Counted from the stretch's first letter, positions 42,773 to 52,156 are shown. The stretch is DNA of 64,000 bases from Metarhizobium sp017305935 (GCF_029601685.1 NZ_JARRIR010000011.1:1-64000); one strand, 5' to 3'. The notes: generated by a model from the sequence alone, not told the origin. Made by a program: numbers and translations.

Positions 42773-44056
42773 ATGAAATGGGAAATGTTATCGGATTTCG
42801 ACAAATCCAGAATAAAGCGCTGGCAAATCGGCATGCTTACGCTGGCGCTGCTGTGCGAGATGTTCCTGGCGGCGGACTGGTACGCCTTCGCCGCCGTCAT
42901 TCCGTTCATCTCGGAAACGCTGCAGCTCGATCCGGCGCAGGCCGGCCTTGCCCAAGGCATCTTCGCACTCACCTACGGCCTTGGCATGATCGTCTGGTCT
43001 CAGGTAAGCAAGCGCATGACGGCACGCGGCATGCTGCTCGTCGGTCTTGCGGGCACCGGCCTTGGCATGATTGCGCAGGTCTATGTGCAGAGCTACGGGC
43101 AGTTGCTCGCCCTTCGTCTTTTCGTCGGGTTTTTCGATGCGGCAATCTTCCTCGGCAACATGAAGCTGATTATCGGCTGGTTTCCGCAGGCCCGCCGCGG
43201 TAGCGTCATAGGCCTCATTCTTGCTGCCTACAGCTTGGCGATCACGCTGGATTTTGCCGTTGGCATTCCGCTGACGATCGCATTCGGCTGGCGCACTTTC
43301 TTTGGCATCCTGGCTGCAGGCACGCTGATCGTCGCTGTCTGCGTCGTCTTGTTCACCCGCAACGGTCCGGCCCATATCGGCATTTCGGGCTTCCTCTGGG
43401 AGCCGGAAAAGGATCGCGCCTCCAATGTATCGCTGGCCAGCATCTTCAAGTCGCGCTGGATCATTGTCGGCGGTCTCGGCATTTCGGCCTGCACCATGGC
43501 GATTGCCGGCACGGCGACCTGGGTTATCCCGGCCTACATCACCATTCATGCCATGCCCGTGGAAGATGCGGCGCTGATCGGTACGCTGATGGGCCTTTCG
43601 CAGGTCTTCTTCCTGGTTATCGGCGGCTATGTCTCCGACCGCATGGGCAAGGCGGCGATGATAAAGTTCGGGACCGTGCTGGCGCTGCTGGTGGCGGTGA
43701 TGTTCACCATAGGCACGATGTCGGCGCTGCCGTTTGTCTGGCTGGTCGTCATGGCGCTGCTCAGCGGTATCGCGCTCTTCGGCGGCGGCGCGATCTTTGC
43801 GCTGCTCAGCGAGAAATATCCCGACGAACTGGCAACGGCTGCCGTGGGATATGCCGAGATCTTCGGCATTCTCTCGACCTTCATCTCGCCTTGGATGATG
43901 GGCGTGGTCATCAAGGTCTCCGGCGGCTCGTTTGCCGGCGCTTTCCTGGCCTTCGCCATTGCCGAAGCCGTGATGCTGGCGATCATCGTGGCGCTTGCCC
44001 GTGAAACCGGCCGCGTCCACAATGGTCAAGTCGTCGGATCGACTTCGCGCGGCTGA
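42773..44056 (+). CDS. MFS transporter
   Basis: A 427-residue major facilitator with about 12 membrane helices. Family signatures are LTYGLGMIVWSQVSKRMTARGMLLVGL (loop 2-3) and GYVSDRMGKAAMI (the equivalent loop in the second half). The sequence resembles anion:cation-symporter-type importers of aromatic or organic acids. ATG 42773 (MKWEML) is preferred, with AAGGGGAA upstream; an open frame to 42740 adds a poor lead. It is 123 bp after the hydrolase-cupin gene on the same strand and probably imports the substrate of the cluster (inference). Confidence 0.9.
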   Translation: MKWEMLSDFDKSRIKRWQIGMLTLALLCEMFLAADWYAFAAVIPFISETLQLDPAQAGLAQGIFALTYGLGMIVWSQVSKRMTARGMLLVGLAGTGLGMIAQVYVQSYGQLLALRLFVGFFDAAIFLGNMKLIIGWFPQARRGSVIGLILAAYSLAITLDFAVGIPLTIAFGWRTFFGILAAGTLIVAVCVVLFTRNGPAHIGISGFLWEPEKDRASNVSLASIFKSRWIIVGGLGISACTMAIAGTATWVIPAYITIHAMPVEDAALIGTLMGLSQVFFLVIGGYVSDRMGKAAMIKFGTVLALLVAVMFTIGTMSALPFVWLVVMALLSGIALFGGGAIFALLSEKYPDELATAAVGYAEIFGILSTFISPWMMGVVIKVSGGSFAGAFLAFAIAEAVMLAIIVALARETGRVHNGQVVGSTSRG

Positions 44057-44149
44057 TCTTCGACCCTACAGTGTCCATCCTCGACTGCGGGCGGCGCGGC
44101 AGAAGAACGCGTTATCTCACTGCCGCGACCCTGCAGGCGGCGCGGGCAC

Positions 44150-44458
44150 TCACTCCGGCTCGCGCAAATAGAAATACAACGGCAATGCCAGAGACAGGCC
44201 AACGAAGAAACTTGCCGGAAGAACCAGCCACCAGCGCTCGACCCTATGCCTCGCAGCATCCCGCCATGACCACACCCAGAAGACCAGGATGGAAATCAGC
44301 ACATCGGCGGAAAACCCGCCGGCCGCACCGTTCACGAACAGGGATCTTAGAAAGAGCGGAATATCCGGGCCATGCTGCATGAAGAAAGACCCGAACAGCA
44401 TCCAGGGGACGACAGTTCCGAACACCGCGACTGCCAGATAGAAATTCCTTATCGTCAT
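44150..44458 (-). CDS. DUF2834-like small membrane protein
   Basis: A 102-residue protein with about three hydrophobic segments (FYLAVAVFGTVVPWMLFGSFF, ISILVFWVWSW, WLVLPASFFVGLSLALPLYFYLRE). The closing LPASFFVGLSLALPLYFYLRE is characteristic of DUF2834 proteins. It is convergent with the MFS gene. The function is unknown; it may be unrelated to the cluster. Confidence 0.8.
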   Translation of the reverse strand: MTIRNFYLAVAVFGTVVPWMLFGSFFMQHGPDIPLFLRSLFVNGAAGGFSADVLISILVFWVWSWRDAARHRVERWWLVLPASFFVGLSLALPLYFYLREPE

Positions 44459-44644
44459 GCGTTCCTACTGTGTCACAGGCCTCTGAATCAATTCGGTATT
44501 TTCGACGTTATCCAAGGGCTACGGTCGACACAAGGCAGGTCGCGGGAACGAACTTGCTCTAAATCCAGCGATCACCGGCAGCCCGGGCTACTATCCGATC
44601 GGCTTGGCCGAGGGTGCCGTTCATATGCCCGCGGCCGTGCTGTG
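44459..44644. other. Intergenic, nothing recognised
   Basis: Upstream of the DUF2834 gene and downstream of the BtpA-like scrap. No ORF or structure is convincing. Confidence 0.4.
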
Positions 44645-44818
44645 TCAGCCGCGCGACTTGCGCGCGAAGTGCGGATCGACGGCGTTCCAGGTACGGCCAT
44701 CGGCCTTCAGCGAGGAGCCGATAGCGCAGCCGTCGGCGACCATTGCATGCTTGACGCCGGTATTGACGAGAACCGGCGTCGCCGCGCCGCTTGTGATCTC
44801 TCTCAGATCGCGCCCGAT
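44645..44818 (-). pseudogene. C-terminal scrap of a BtpA/SgcQ-family protein
   Basis: A 57-codon open stretch ending in TGA reads DLREITSGAATPVLVNTGVK, then VADGCAIGSSLKADGRTWNAVDP. The pattern GS(S/F)-K-DG-TWN-VDP is the C-terminal signature of BtpA/SgcQ-family TIM-barrel proteins. Nothing of the rest remains: the stretch abuts the hybrid kinase stop at 44819. It is a gene fossil, probably truncated when the KaiC-kinase pair was inserted beside it or by a deletion (inference). Confidence 0.55.
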
Positions 44819-46873
44819 CTAAACCTTCAAGATGCGATCGATCTCCGTCGCGAGTTGCTGCTGCGTGTAGGGCTTTCCAAGCCTTGCAATGTCGAAGTCG
44901 ATGCCTGGCTGCAGCTCAGCATATCCCGATGCGATAAGGATCGGCAGCCCGGGGAACAGCGTGCGCGCCGCCTTTGCCAATTCTCCACCCGTCATCTCCG
45001 GCATGGAATAGTCCGTAATCATCAGATCGAACCGGCCACTCCCCTTGAGATGCGCAAGCGCCTCCTTTCCGGAATGCGCCATGACCACCTCATGACCGAG
45101 ATCGGCCAGCATATCGACAGAACTCATCGCGATCAGGAAGTCATCATCGACGAGAAGAACGCGGAGCGATTGCGCCCGTTGTTCCTGCCGGGGCGTGTCC
45201 TCTTGCTCCACCGTGGCCAGCCGCTCATGTGAAACGGGAATCCAGAGTTCGGCAGCGGTGCCTTGTCCTGGCGCACTACGAAGTCGCAATGCCCCGTGCA
45301 ACTGCAGCGCCAAGCCGTGGATCATCGACAGGCCGAGCCCCGTGCCTTTGCCGAGCTCCTTCTTGGAAAAGAACGGTTCGACTGCCTTTTGCAGCGTGTG
45401 CTCGTCCATCCCGTAGCCGTCATCGATGACGGAAAGCACACCGTATCGCCCGGGGGCGAGATCCCCCTCTTGCGTGGCAAGCGTCATCTCGGACAGGACG
45501 ATGCGGATCGTTCCGCCGTCCGGCATGGCATCGCGCGCGTTCACCACGAGATTGAGAAGGGCCAACTCCAACTGGTTGGGGTCGGCGAGCACCGGATCAA
45601 AGCTTTCGGAAATCGATGTTTCTATGGCGATACCCGCACCGACCGAGCGCTTCAGAAGCTCGACCATCTCACTCACCAGTCTGCCGAGATCGACCGTGTC
45701 GACGCGCAGATCCTGCCGGCGTGCGAAAGCCAGAAGCCGCTGTGTCAGCGACGCGCCGCGTCTGGCGCCCTGAAATGCGCCATCGATCAGCCGCGTCGCC
45801 TTTGCATCGCCGTCCGTATGCTTGCGCAAAAGCTCAAGGTTTCCCAGCACCGCCATCAGCAGGTTGTTGAAATCATGGGCGACGCCGCCGGTCAGTTGGC
45901 CGATCGCCTCCATTTTCTGGGCCTGCAGAAGTTGTGATTCGGCCCGCTCACGCTGTGCCACCTCCGCCATGACGGCCGCATGGGCCTTGTGGAGTTCTTC
46001 CGTGCGCTCTGCGACACGTTCCTCCAGGATTTCGTTCAATTGCCGCTGCTCGACCTCCCATGATATCCGTGCGGTGGCATCGGAGGAAACACCGATCAGC
46101 TTGATCGCCTTTCCACTGCGATCCCTATAAAGCTGCGCGCGGACCTCGGCCCAATGAAGCGAGCCATCGGGCCAGATCGTCCGATACTCAATTGCGTAGT
46201 CGGCGCCGGACTCGATCGTTGCCCGCACAGCCGCTTGCATCTCCTCCAGATCGTCGGGATGAATGGCGGCGACAAGATCGTCATAAGTGAACGCATCGAC
46301 GGAACTTCTCCCGAATATGCTCCGGCAGGTGGCCGACGTGACGAGTTCGAGGGTCGAGAGATCGAGTTCCCATGCGCCGAGATGGCCAGCGTCCAAGGCT
46401 GTCTGCAGCCGCCGTTCGCCTTCGTCCAGCGCCTCGATGCGTATGCGCGCCTCGTATTGTCGACGCCTGCCCCGCAGCGCCGAGCGCGCTACGCTGAGAA
46501 ATGTCGTGGCATGAAACGGCCGCTCGATGAAGCTGACATTTCCCAGAATGTCGGACAGACGCCCGGCGGAAGGGTTTTGCTCCGGTCCCCCTCCGCGGTG
46601 AGTGAGAATGATGAAAGGAAAATCGGACCAGCTTGGCTGCGACTGGATCCACGCCGATAGAGGGCGCAAATCCGCCGAGCGCACCGCCTCCTCCGTGAGG
46701 ACCGCGAAGGCGATGTTTTCTTCCATGCAACCGCAGAAAGCGACAAAATCCTTCACGGTCTTCGACGGAATGCCGGCTTCTGATAGCAGCGAACCGGCGA
46801 TCTGCGCATCCCGTCCCAATGGGGCAAGGATCAGGGCTTTGGCCTCACTGTTTGGAATGGTCCTGATCCTCAC
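44819..46873 (-). CDS. Hybrid sensor histidine kinase with PAS and receiver domains
   Basis: A 684-residue cytoplasmic protein with no membrane helix. Residues about 1-125 resemble a degenerate receiver (ALILAPLGRDAQIAGSLLSEAG ... LGNVSFIERPF). A PAS domain follows (about 150-275), then a coiled coil. The HisKA domain has the site in GGVAHDFNNLL, and HATPase has NLVVNARDAM, DDGYGMDE and GKGTGLGLSMIHGL. The C-terminal receiver contains LLVDDDFLIA and the acceptor Asp in FDLMITDYSMP. Its start overlaps the KaiC-like gene by 29 bp, so the two are co-translated. It may phosphorylate itself in response to the KaiC partner or a cytoplasmic signal. Confidence 0.92.
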   Translation of the reverse strand: MRIRTIPNSEAKALILAPLGRDAQIAGSLLSEAGIPSKTVKDFVAFCGCMEENIAFAVLTEEAVRSADLRPLSAWIQSQPSWSDFPFIILTHRGGGPEQNPSAGRLSDILGNVSFIERPFHATTFLSVARSALRGRRRQYEARIRIEALDEGERRLQTALDAGHLGAWELDLSTLELVTSATCRSIFGRSSVDAFTYDDLVAAIHPDDLEEMQAAVRATIESGADYAIEYRTIWPDGSLHWAEVRAQLYRDRSGKAIKLIGVSSDATARISWEVEQRQLNEILEERVAERTEELHKAHAAVMAEVAQRERAESQLLQAQKMEAIGQLTGGVAHDFNNLLMAVLGNLELLRKHTDGDAKATRLIDGAFQGARRGASLTQRLLAFARRQDLRVDTVDLGRLVSEMVELLKRSVGAGIAIETSISESFDPVLADPNQLELALLNLVVNARDAMPDGGTIRIVLSEMTLATQEGDLAPGRYGVLSVIDDGYGMDEHTLQKAVEPFFSKKELGKGTGLGLSMIHGLALQLHGALRLRSAPGQGTAAELWIPVSHERLATVEQEDTPRQEQRAQSLRVLLVDDDFLIAMSSVDMLADLGHEVVMAHSGKEALAHLKGSGRFDLMITDYSMPEMTGGELAKAARTLFPGLPILIASGYAELQPGIDFDIARLGKPYTQQQLATEIDRILKV

Positions 46874-48359
46874 TGGAAAGGTTCATAAGGGGCTGCTTCT
46901 CCCCAACGAAGGTCGGAACTCCAAGCAGGATGCCCTGGAAATCGGAAAGCGGTTCGCCGAGCGAAAGGCCACCACGGCCGATCGTAAACTCCCGGATCGT
47001 GTCTTCGTGCCTGCCTGTTCTTTTCTTGATGACCGAAATGGCGCGACGGACCTTGCCGAGGGCCTCGAAGTAGCGCAAAAGCACGACCGTGTCGGCAAGG
47101 TAAGTCATGTCCACAGGCGATTTCATGTCTCCAACCAAGCCCTGCTGCGTCAATGTCACGAAGGTGTTCGCGCCCTGGCGATTCAAATATTGCAGCAGTT
47201 CGTGCATGTGGAGTATGAGCGCACTTTCCTCGGGCATCGATGCCTGGTAGCCATTGATGCTGTCGATCAAGACGGTTTTTGCGTCGAAACTGGCGACACG
47301 GTCGCACACACGCTGAGCGAACTCACCAGGCGAGAGCTCCGCGGCATCCAGCTGCTCGATGTGGATAAGACCGTCCCGTTGATAGCTTTCCAGATCGAAA
47401 TCCAAGGCTTTCGTGCGTTCCAAAAGCAAGCCCAATTCTTCATCGAAGATGAAGAAGGCCGCTTTCTCGCCGCGCTTGACGGCGGCATCGAGGAACTGCA
47501 GCGCAAACAAGCTCTTGCCTGTGCCGGCCGGGCCAATCAGAAGAGTGCTCGACCCCCGCTCTATGCCGCCGCCGAGCAACGCATCGAGTTCCGCTATGCC
47601 GCTCGACAGCGTCGTGCGATCAAACGCGGTGCGGTGCTCGAGCGCCCGCAGGCGCGGGAAAACCGCGACACCGCCCGTCTTGATGATGAAGTCATGGTAT
47701 CCGCCACGAAAGGCCTGACCGCGGTACTTGGTGACCCGCAGGCGGCGGCGTTCCGCGCCGTAGCTTGGCGCCAGCTGCTCAAGATGAATGACCCCGTGCA
47801 CGACGCTGTGGACCGTCTTGTCCAGGTTGTCAGAGGTCATGTCATCAAGGAGAAGCACCGTCGCACCAGTCCTCGAGAAGAAGTGCTTCAGCGCAAGGAT
47901 TTGGCGGCGGTATCGCAGGGAGCTTTGGGCGAGAAGCCTGATTTCCGAAAGGCTGTCGAGCACCACGCGACCCGGTTTCAATCTCTCGAACGCCTCGAAG
48001 ATCATCTTCGTGGTTTCGCCGAGTTCAAGATCCGATGAATAGAGCAGACTCTGCTGTTGATCCGCATTCAACAGGCTCTCGGGAGGAACGAGTTCGAAGA
48101 TTTCAATATTGCTGTCGATTTCCATACCGTGGGACTGGGCACAGTCGCGCAGTTCCTCCTCGGTTTCGGAAAGCGTGATGTAGAGGCACTTTTCGCCAAG
48201 CGCCGCACCTTCCAGAAGAAACTGCAGGGCAACTGTCGTTTTTCCCGTACCCGGCGAGCCTTCGAGAAGAAAGACATGACGACGCGACAATCCACCTGAC
48301 AGGATATCGTCGAGACCATCGACGCCTGTTTTTGCCCTCCGCGAAACGCGTCCTTCCAT
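46845..48359 (-). CDS. KaiC/RAD55-family double-domain ATPase
   Basis: A 504-residue protein with two RecA-like KaiC domains, near the 519 residues of cyanobacterial KaiC. Domain 1 has GVDGLDDILSGGL and Walker A EGSPGTGKTT (about residues 32-41); domain 2 has GIAELDALLGGGI and Walker A GPAGTGKS (about 277-284). The region equivalent to the KaiC phosphorylation sites Ser431/Thr432 reads VDMTYLADTVVLL, giving T419/Y420 by my alignment. ATG 48359 has GGAGGAA upstream; the frame is open to 48461. No kaiA or kaiB is visible. The hybrid kinase overlaps it. A timing, redox or stress role is possible; a true clock is not shown. Confidence 0.92.
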   Translation of the reverse strand: MEGRVSRRAKTGVDGLDDILSGGLSRRHVFLLEGSPGTGKTTVALQFLLEGAALGEKCLYITLSETEEELRDCAQSHGMEIDSNIEIFELVPPESLLNADQQQSLLYSSDLELGETTKMIFEAFERLKPGRVVLDSLSEIRLLAQSSLRYRRQILALKHFFSRTGATVLLLDDMTSDNLDKTVHSVVHGVIHLEQLAPSYGAERRRLRVTKYRGQAFRGGYHDFIIKTGGVAVFPRLRALEHRTAFDRTTLSSGIAELDALLGGGIERGSSTLLIGPAGTGKSLFALQFLDAAVKRGEKAAFFIFDEELGLLLERTKALDFDLESYQRDGLIHIEQLDAAELSPGEFAQRVCDRVASFDAKTVLIDSINGYQASMPEESALILHMHELLQYLNRQGANTFVTLTQQGLVGDMKSPVDMTYLADTVVLLRYFEALGKVRRAISVIKKRTGRHEDTIREFTIGRGGLSLGEPLSDFQGILLGVPTFVGEKQPLMNLSSEDQDHSKQ

Positions 48360-48835
48360 CTGATTCCTCCGTTTGATCACGTGGTAACTAGGGCCCGGTG
48401 CAGCGATAGCAACTGGCGCGAAAGCGCGTCCGATGGTGAATTCGGGATCAATTGCGATCATATTGGTCGCCGAGGACGAAGCACGCTTGGCTTGCCATTA
48501 TCGTGCGGCCGGAACGTCTTCGGATGGGACTGCTCACCATTTCGCCGGACAGAACGGCTAGAGCATTTCCGCTTTTCTCGAAGCGCAAGAATGCTCTATC
48601 TCTTTGTTTTTACATGTCCTCGGACGTCGTGTCCGTGATCGGCGCTCAAGACGCTGCACGTGATGCTCGCCTGCACCCGGCATTGTCTCCTGGAGGTTTT
48701 CGACAGGCCGAGCGCATGGCCGCCCGAGATAGGGGTCGTAGCCGGGGTCTCTGCCTGGGCGGGAGGCAAGATGATAGAGCAGCATCCCGAACGGACATGG
48801 AAGGTCCGGCGCTCGTTCGAATGAGATAGGCGTGC
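48360..48835. other. Intergenic region upstream of the KaiC-like gene
   Basis: These 476 bp hold the intergenic repeat at 48559-48613. Short frames on both strands do not look coding. The KaiC promoter should lie near 48380-48450, but I cannot name a box with confidence. Confidence 0.45.
48559..48613. repeat. Rhizobial-type intergenic repeat with AGAGCATT dyad
   Basis: TAGAGCATT (48559-48567) and AATGCTCTA (48590-48598) form a perfect 9-bp inverted repeat, followed by the tract TCTTTGTTTTTA. The AGAGCATTTCC core also occurs, inverted, next to the repeat at 17515-17560 and as AGAGCATTTTC at 1959-1969. Confidence 0.55.
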
Positions 48836-50185
48836 TCACCTGGAACCGCCGATGAACTCACGGCGCACGATGCCGTGGCGCTGGAGCTTGTCGTAAAATG
48901 TCTTGCGCGGGATTTGAAGTGCGGCGATCGTTTCCTGCACATTGCCTCCATGGGCCGTGAGCGTCTCGCGGATGATTTCCGCTTCGAGCCGCTCCAGCCG
49001 TTCCGGCAACGATCCGGGTTGCGTATCCGTCGCGGACGAGCCCCCAGCTACCGTGCCGGGCGTCATCCCGAGCACGACACGTTCGGTGAAATGCGAGAGT
49101 TCGCGAACATTGCCCGGCCAGTCATGCGCACGCAGATGATGAAGGATATCGGCGGAAAGAGGCGGCGCCGGCCGCTGGAAACGCCGCGCTGCCCGCTCGG
49201 CGAAATAGCGGAACAGGAGTGGAATATCATCCCGCCGCTCGCGCAGCGGCGGGATGGTCAGCGAGATGACGTTGAGACGGTAGTAGAGGTCTTCCCGGAA
49301 GGCCTTGCGCTGTTCGGGATCGGCGAGATCGACTTTTGCCGCGGCCACGATGCGGATATCGACGGGCCGCACCTCGTTGGTTCCCAGTGGCGTCACCTCG
49401 CGCAACTCCAGCACGCGCAACATCTGGATCTGTGTCGAGAGCGGCATGCTTTCCAACTCATCGAGAAACAGCGTGCCCCCGCTGGAATGCTCAATGCGGC
49501 CGATGCGCTTTTTCTGCGCGCCGGTGAATGCGCCCGGTTCGTGGCCGAACAACTCGCTTTCGATCACCTGCTCCGGCAGGGCGCCGCAGTTAAGCGCCAC
49601 GAAATTGCCCTTTGCACGTCGGCTCCAGTTATGCAGCAGGCGCGCGACGACTTCCTTGCCGCTGCCCGTTTCGCCGGTTACCAGCACGTCGACATCCGTA
49701 TCGGCGATCTGGCGCAGTGTCTGGCGCAGCCTATCCATGACGGGAGTCTGGCCGATCAGCGGGAAATCGTCTTCCGCCTGCCGCGCGACGTCGCGAAGAC
49801 GACGGTTTTCGAGGACAAGGCCGCGTTTTTCTGCTGCGCGATGCACGCATTGAATCAGCCGTTCGGATTGAAACGGCTTGGCGATGAAATCATATACGCC
49901 GTCCTGGATGGCTTTGACGGCCATTGCAATATCCCCGTGGCCGGTCACGAGGATGACGGGAATTTCCGGATCAAGCCCAAGGATGCGCTCAAAGAGCTGA
50001 AGCCCGTCCATGCCGGGCATGCGGATGTCGGAGACGACGACGCCGGCGAAATCGCGGTCCAACTGCGACAGCGCCTCGGCGGCAGACGCGAACGGCGTGA
50101 CGGCGAAATCCGCAAGTTCCAGCGTTTGCGCCATCGCGCGCAGCAATTGCCGGTCGTCGTCGACCAGGAAAACGGGTGTGCTCAT
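48836..50185 (-). CDS. dctD: DctD, sigma-54-dependent response regulator for C4-dicarboxylates
   Basis: A 449-residue NtrC-type activator. The receiver has VDDDRQLLR and the acceptor Asp in GVVVSDIRMPG (about residue 53). The AAA+ domain has Walker A GETGSGKE, the sigma-54 contact loop GAFTGA, and GGTLFLDELESM. A Fis-type HTH ends the protein (IAALQIPRKTFYDKLQRHGI). It overlaps dctB by 4 bp (50182-50185). The pair controls dctA, whose sigma-54 promoter is at 52157-52172. Confidence 0.93.
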   Translation of the reverse strand: MSTPVFLVDDDRQLLRAMAQTLELADFAVTPFASAAEALSQLDRDFAGVVVSDIRMPGMDGLQLFERILGLDPEIPVILVTGHGDIAMAVKAIQDGVYDFIAKPFQSERLIQCVHRAAEKRGLVLENRRLRDVARQAEDDFPLIGQTPVMDRLRQTLRQIADTDVDVLVTGETGSGKEVVARLLHNWSRRAKGNFVALNCGALPEQVIESELFGHEPGAFTGAQKKRIGRIEHSSGGTLFLDELESMPLSTQIQMLRVLELREVTPLGTNEVRPVDIRIVAAAKVDLADPEQRKAFREDLYYRLNVISLTIPPLRERRDDIPLLFRYFAERAARRFQRPAPPLSADILHHLRAHDWPGNVRELSHFTERVVLGMTPGTVAGGSSATDTQPGSLPERLERLEAEIIRETLTAHGGNVQETIAALQIPRKTFYDKLQRHGIVRREFIGGSR

Positions 50186-52023
50186 TCCTCCGCCTTTCTG
50201 AGATGGATGTTGAACGTTGCCCCGCTTGCGCCGGTCTCGACCTCCAGGCTGCCGCCATAGTCGGAGACGATGTCCTTCGCGATGACGAGACCAAGGCCAA
50301 GTCCTTTGTCCTTGGATGTATTGAAGGGTTGGAAGAGCTGGGCGAGGACCGCTTCCGACAGTCCGGGACCGTTGTCGGCAACGATGACGGTGACTATGGC
50401 GCCGTCAACGGATACCCTCACGTCGACCTGTCCCTTGCTGTGCGTCTCCACGGCTTCCAGCGCGTTCTGAAAGAGGTTGATCAATACCTGTTCCAGCCGC
50501 AAACGGTTGCCCAGAACCCGGAGATCGGCCGGGAAGGGGGCGACCGCCAGACGGTTCAGCCGGCCGGTAAAACGGCTGCGCAGGAGCATCAGGGCACCGT
50601 CGATGACGTCGTGCAGGGCGACCGGCTCCTCCGCCGCGCGCCCCTTGCGCGCAAGCGCCTTGAGATCTTCGGTAATCGTCGCGATGCGATCCGTGAGGTC
50701 GGTAATATGGTCGAGGTTTTCGCGCGCGGGCTCCGGTCTGTTGCGGCTTAGAAACACCTTCGCATTGTCGGCATAGGCGCGAATGGTGGCCAGGGGCTGG
50801 TTGATCTCATGCGCAACACCGGCGGCGACCTGACCGAGAATGGCAAGGCGGTTCGCCTGCACGAGATCCTGTTGCACCGCCTGCAGTCTGGTCTCGGTTT
50901 CCCGGTGATCGGCGATCTCGGCTTCGAGATGGTCGCGTGCACGGCTCAGATCGGAGGTTCGCTCGATCACGCGGCGTTCCAGTTCCTCGCGCGCGGCCTG
51001 TTCGCGGGCGGCATTGGCAAGGGCCGCATGGCGCCGGCGAAGCCAGATCGCGGCTGCAATCGCAATCGCGACCAGAAGAAGCAGGGCGAGGAGTCGCGCC
51101 TCCCGCATCGCCGCGGCGACCGCGTCGTCTGTCGGCACGAGATATTCAAATTGCCAGGGCGTCGAGGCGACGGGTGTGATGATGCGCAGATAGGATTGCG
51201 CACCGCCGCCCGGCAACAACACACGAACGAGATTGCTGTCCACCTTCCGCTCGAAGGGGAGCGGCGCGAGTGGTGCCTCCCCGAATTGCAGGCTCTCACG
51301 GATAGCGGAGAGACTGTCGCTGGGCAGCGGCTCCGTCGTCATGAAGCGCCAGGATGGAATGCTGGTGATCAGCACGACATGATCGGCATCGACGACATAG
51401 GAGGGGCGCTGGCTCTCGCGCCAATTCGTCTCAAGCTGGTCGAATTCCATCTTGACCACGACGACTCCGAGCGCAGAGTCTGCCGGACCGATGCGATGTG
51501 AAATGTAGAGGCCTGGCCGCTTGCTGACCGAACCGAGCGCGAAGTGCTCAGCCGTACCCTCCTTCATGGCGCGCGAGAAATAAGCGCGGAACGAATAATC
51601 GTTGCCGACAAAGCTCGTCGGCTCGCGCCAGTTGCTGGCGGAAACCGCGACACCGCTGGCGTTGATGACATAGATCACCGCAGCGCTCGTTTCTTTGACG
51701 AGTTCCGCCAATTTCAGATCGAGCAATTGCTGTTTTCCGGTTGCCATATCCGTCAACGCATCCGCGACGTCCCGATCGCGGGACAGCAGGAAGGGCAAAG
51801 CGCGCGGACGCTCCAGCACGGCTTGAAGGAGCGCGACTTTAAGGTTTGCGTCGGTCCGCCCCTGTTCCTCGATCGCCGACAGGGCGGCAGCGCTGCCATA
51901 GTGCCCGGCCACGGAGAGCCCGCCCAGCGACAGGGCGAGGAAAAGCAAGAAGAAGCCAAGCCATTGCCTCCGTATCAAGCGGGCAAGGTCGGCAGACATG
52001 GGATTGACGGACGTTTCATTCAT
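50182..52023 (-). CDS. dctB: DctB, C4-dicarboxylate sensor histidine kinase
   Basis: A 613-residue kinase. An N-terminal membrane helix (about residues 18-36) precedes a periplasmic double-Cache sensor (about 40-300), a second helix (LLALLLLVAIAIAAAIWL) and a coiled coil typical of DctB. HisKA has the site in GVAHEINQPLATIRAYADNAKVFL; HATPase has NLFQNALEAVE, DNGPGLSE and GLGLGLVIAKDI. It senses succinate, fumarate and malate. It is divergent from dctA, the classic rhizobial arrangement. Confidence 0.93.
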   Translation of the reverse strand: MNETSVNPMSADLARLIRRQWLGFFLLFLALSLGGLSVAGHYGSAAALSAIEEQGRTDANLKVALLQAVLERPRALPFLLSRDRDVADALTDMATGKQQLLDLKLAELVKETSAAVIYVINASGVAVSASNWREPTSFVGNDYSFRAYFSRAMKEGTAEHFALGSVSKRPGLYISHRIGPADSALGVVVVKMEFDQLETNWRESQRPSYVVDADHVVLITSIPSWRFMTTEPLPSDSLSAIRESLQFGEAPLAPLPFERKVDSNLVRVLLPGGGAQSYLRIITPVASTPWQFEYLVPTDDAVAAAMREARLLALLLLVAIAIAAAIWLRRRHAALANAAREQAAREELERRVIERTSDLSRARDHLEAEIADHRETETRLQAVQQDLVQANRLAILGQVAAGVAHEINQPLATIRAYADNAKVFLSRNRPEPARENLDHITDLTDRIATITEDLKALARKGRAAEEPVALHDVIDGALMLLRSRFTGRLNRLAVAPFPADLRVLGNRLRLEQVLINLFQNALEAVETHSKGQVDVRVSVDGAIVTVIVADNGPGLSEAVLAQLFQPFNTSKDKGLGLGLVIAKDIVSDYGGSLEVETGASGATFNIHLRKAEE

Positions 52024-52062
52024 CGGCGAACTTGAGCATGAAGTCGCACTTTACTCAATATG

Positions 52063-52086
52063 ATTTGTGTGAAAAGCCGCACAAAT
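52063..52086. promoter_or_regulatory. Putative DctD upstream activating sequence
   Basis: ATTTGTG and CACAAAT form a 7-bp inverted repeat with a 10-nt centre. It lies about 80 bp upstream of the sigma-54 -24 element, as expected for an enhancer-like DctD site. Confidence 0.6.
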
Positions 52087-52156
52087 AGAGCCCTACCGGT
52101 TTCCACATTATTGAATAGGCAATATAATACAGGCGCTTATCCTCCTGCGCCCGACT

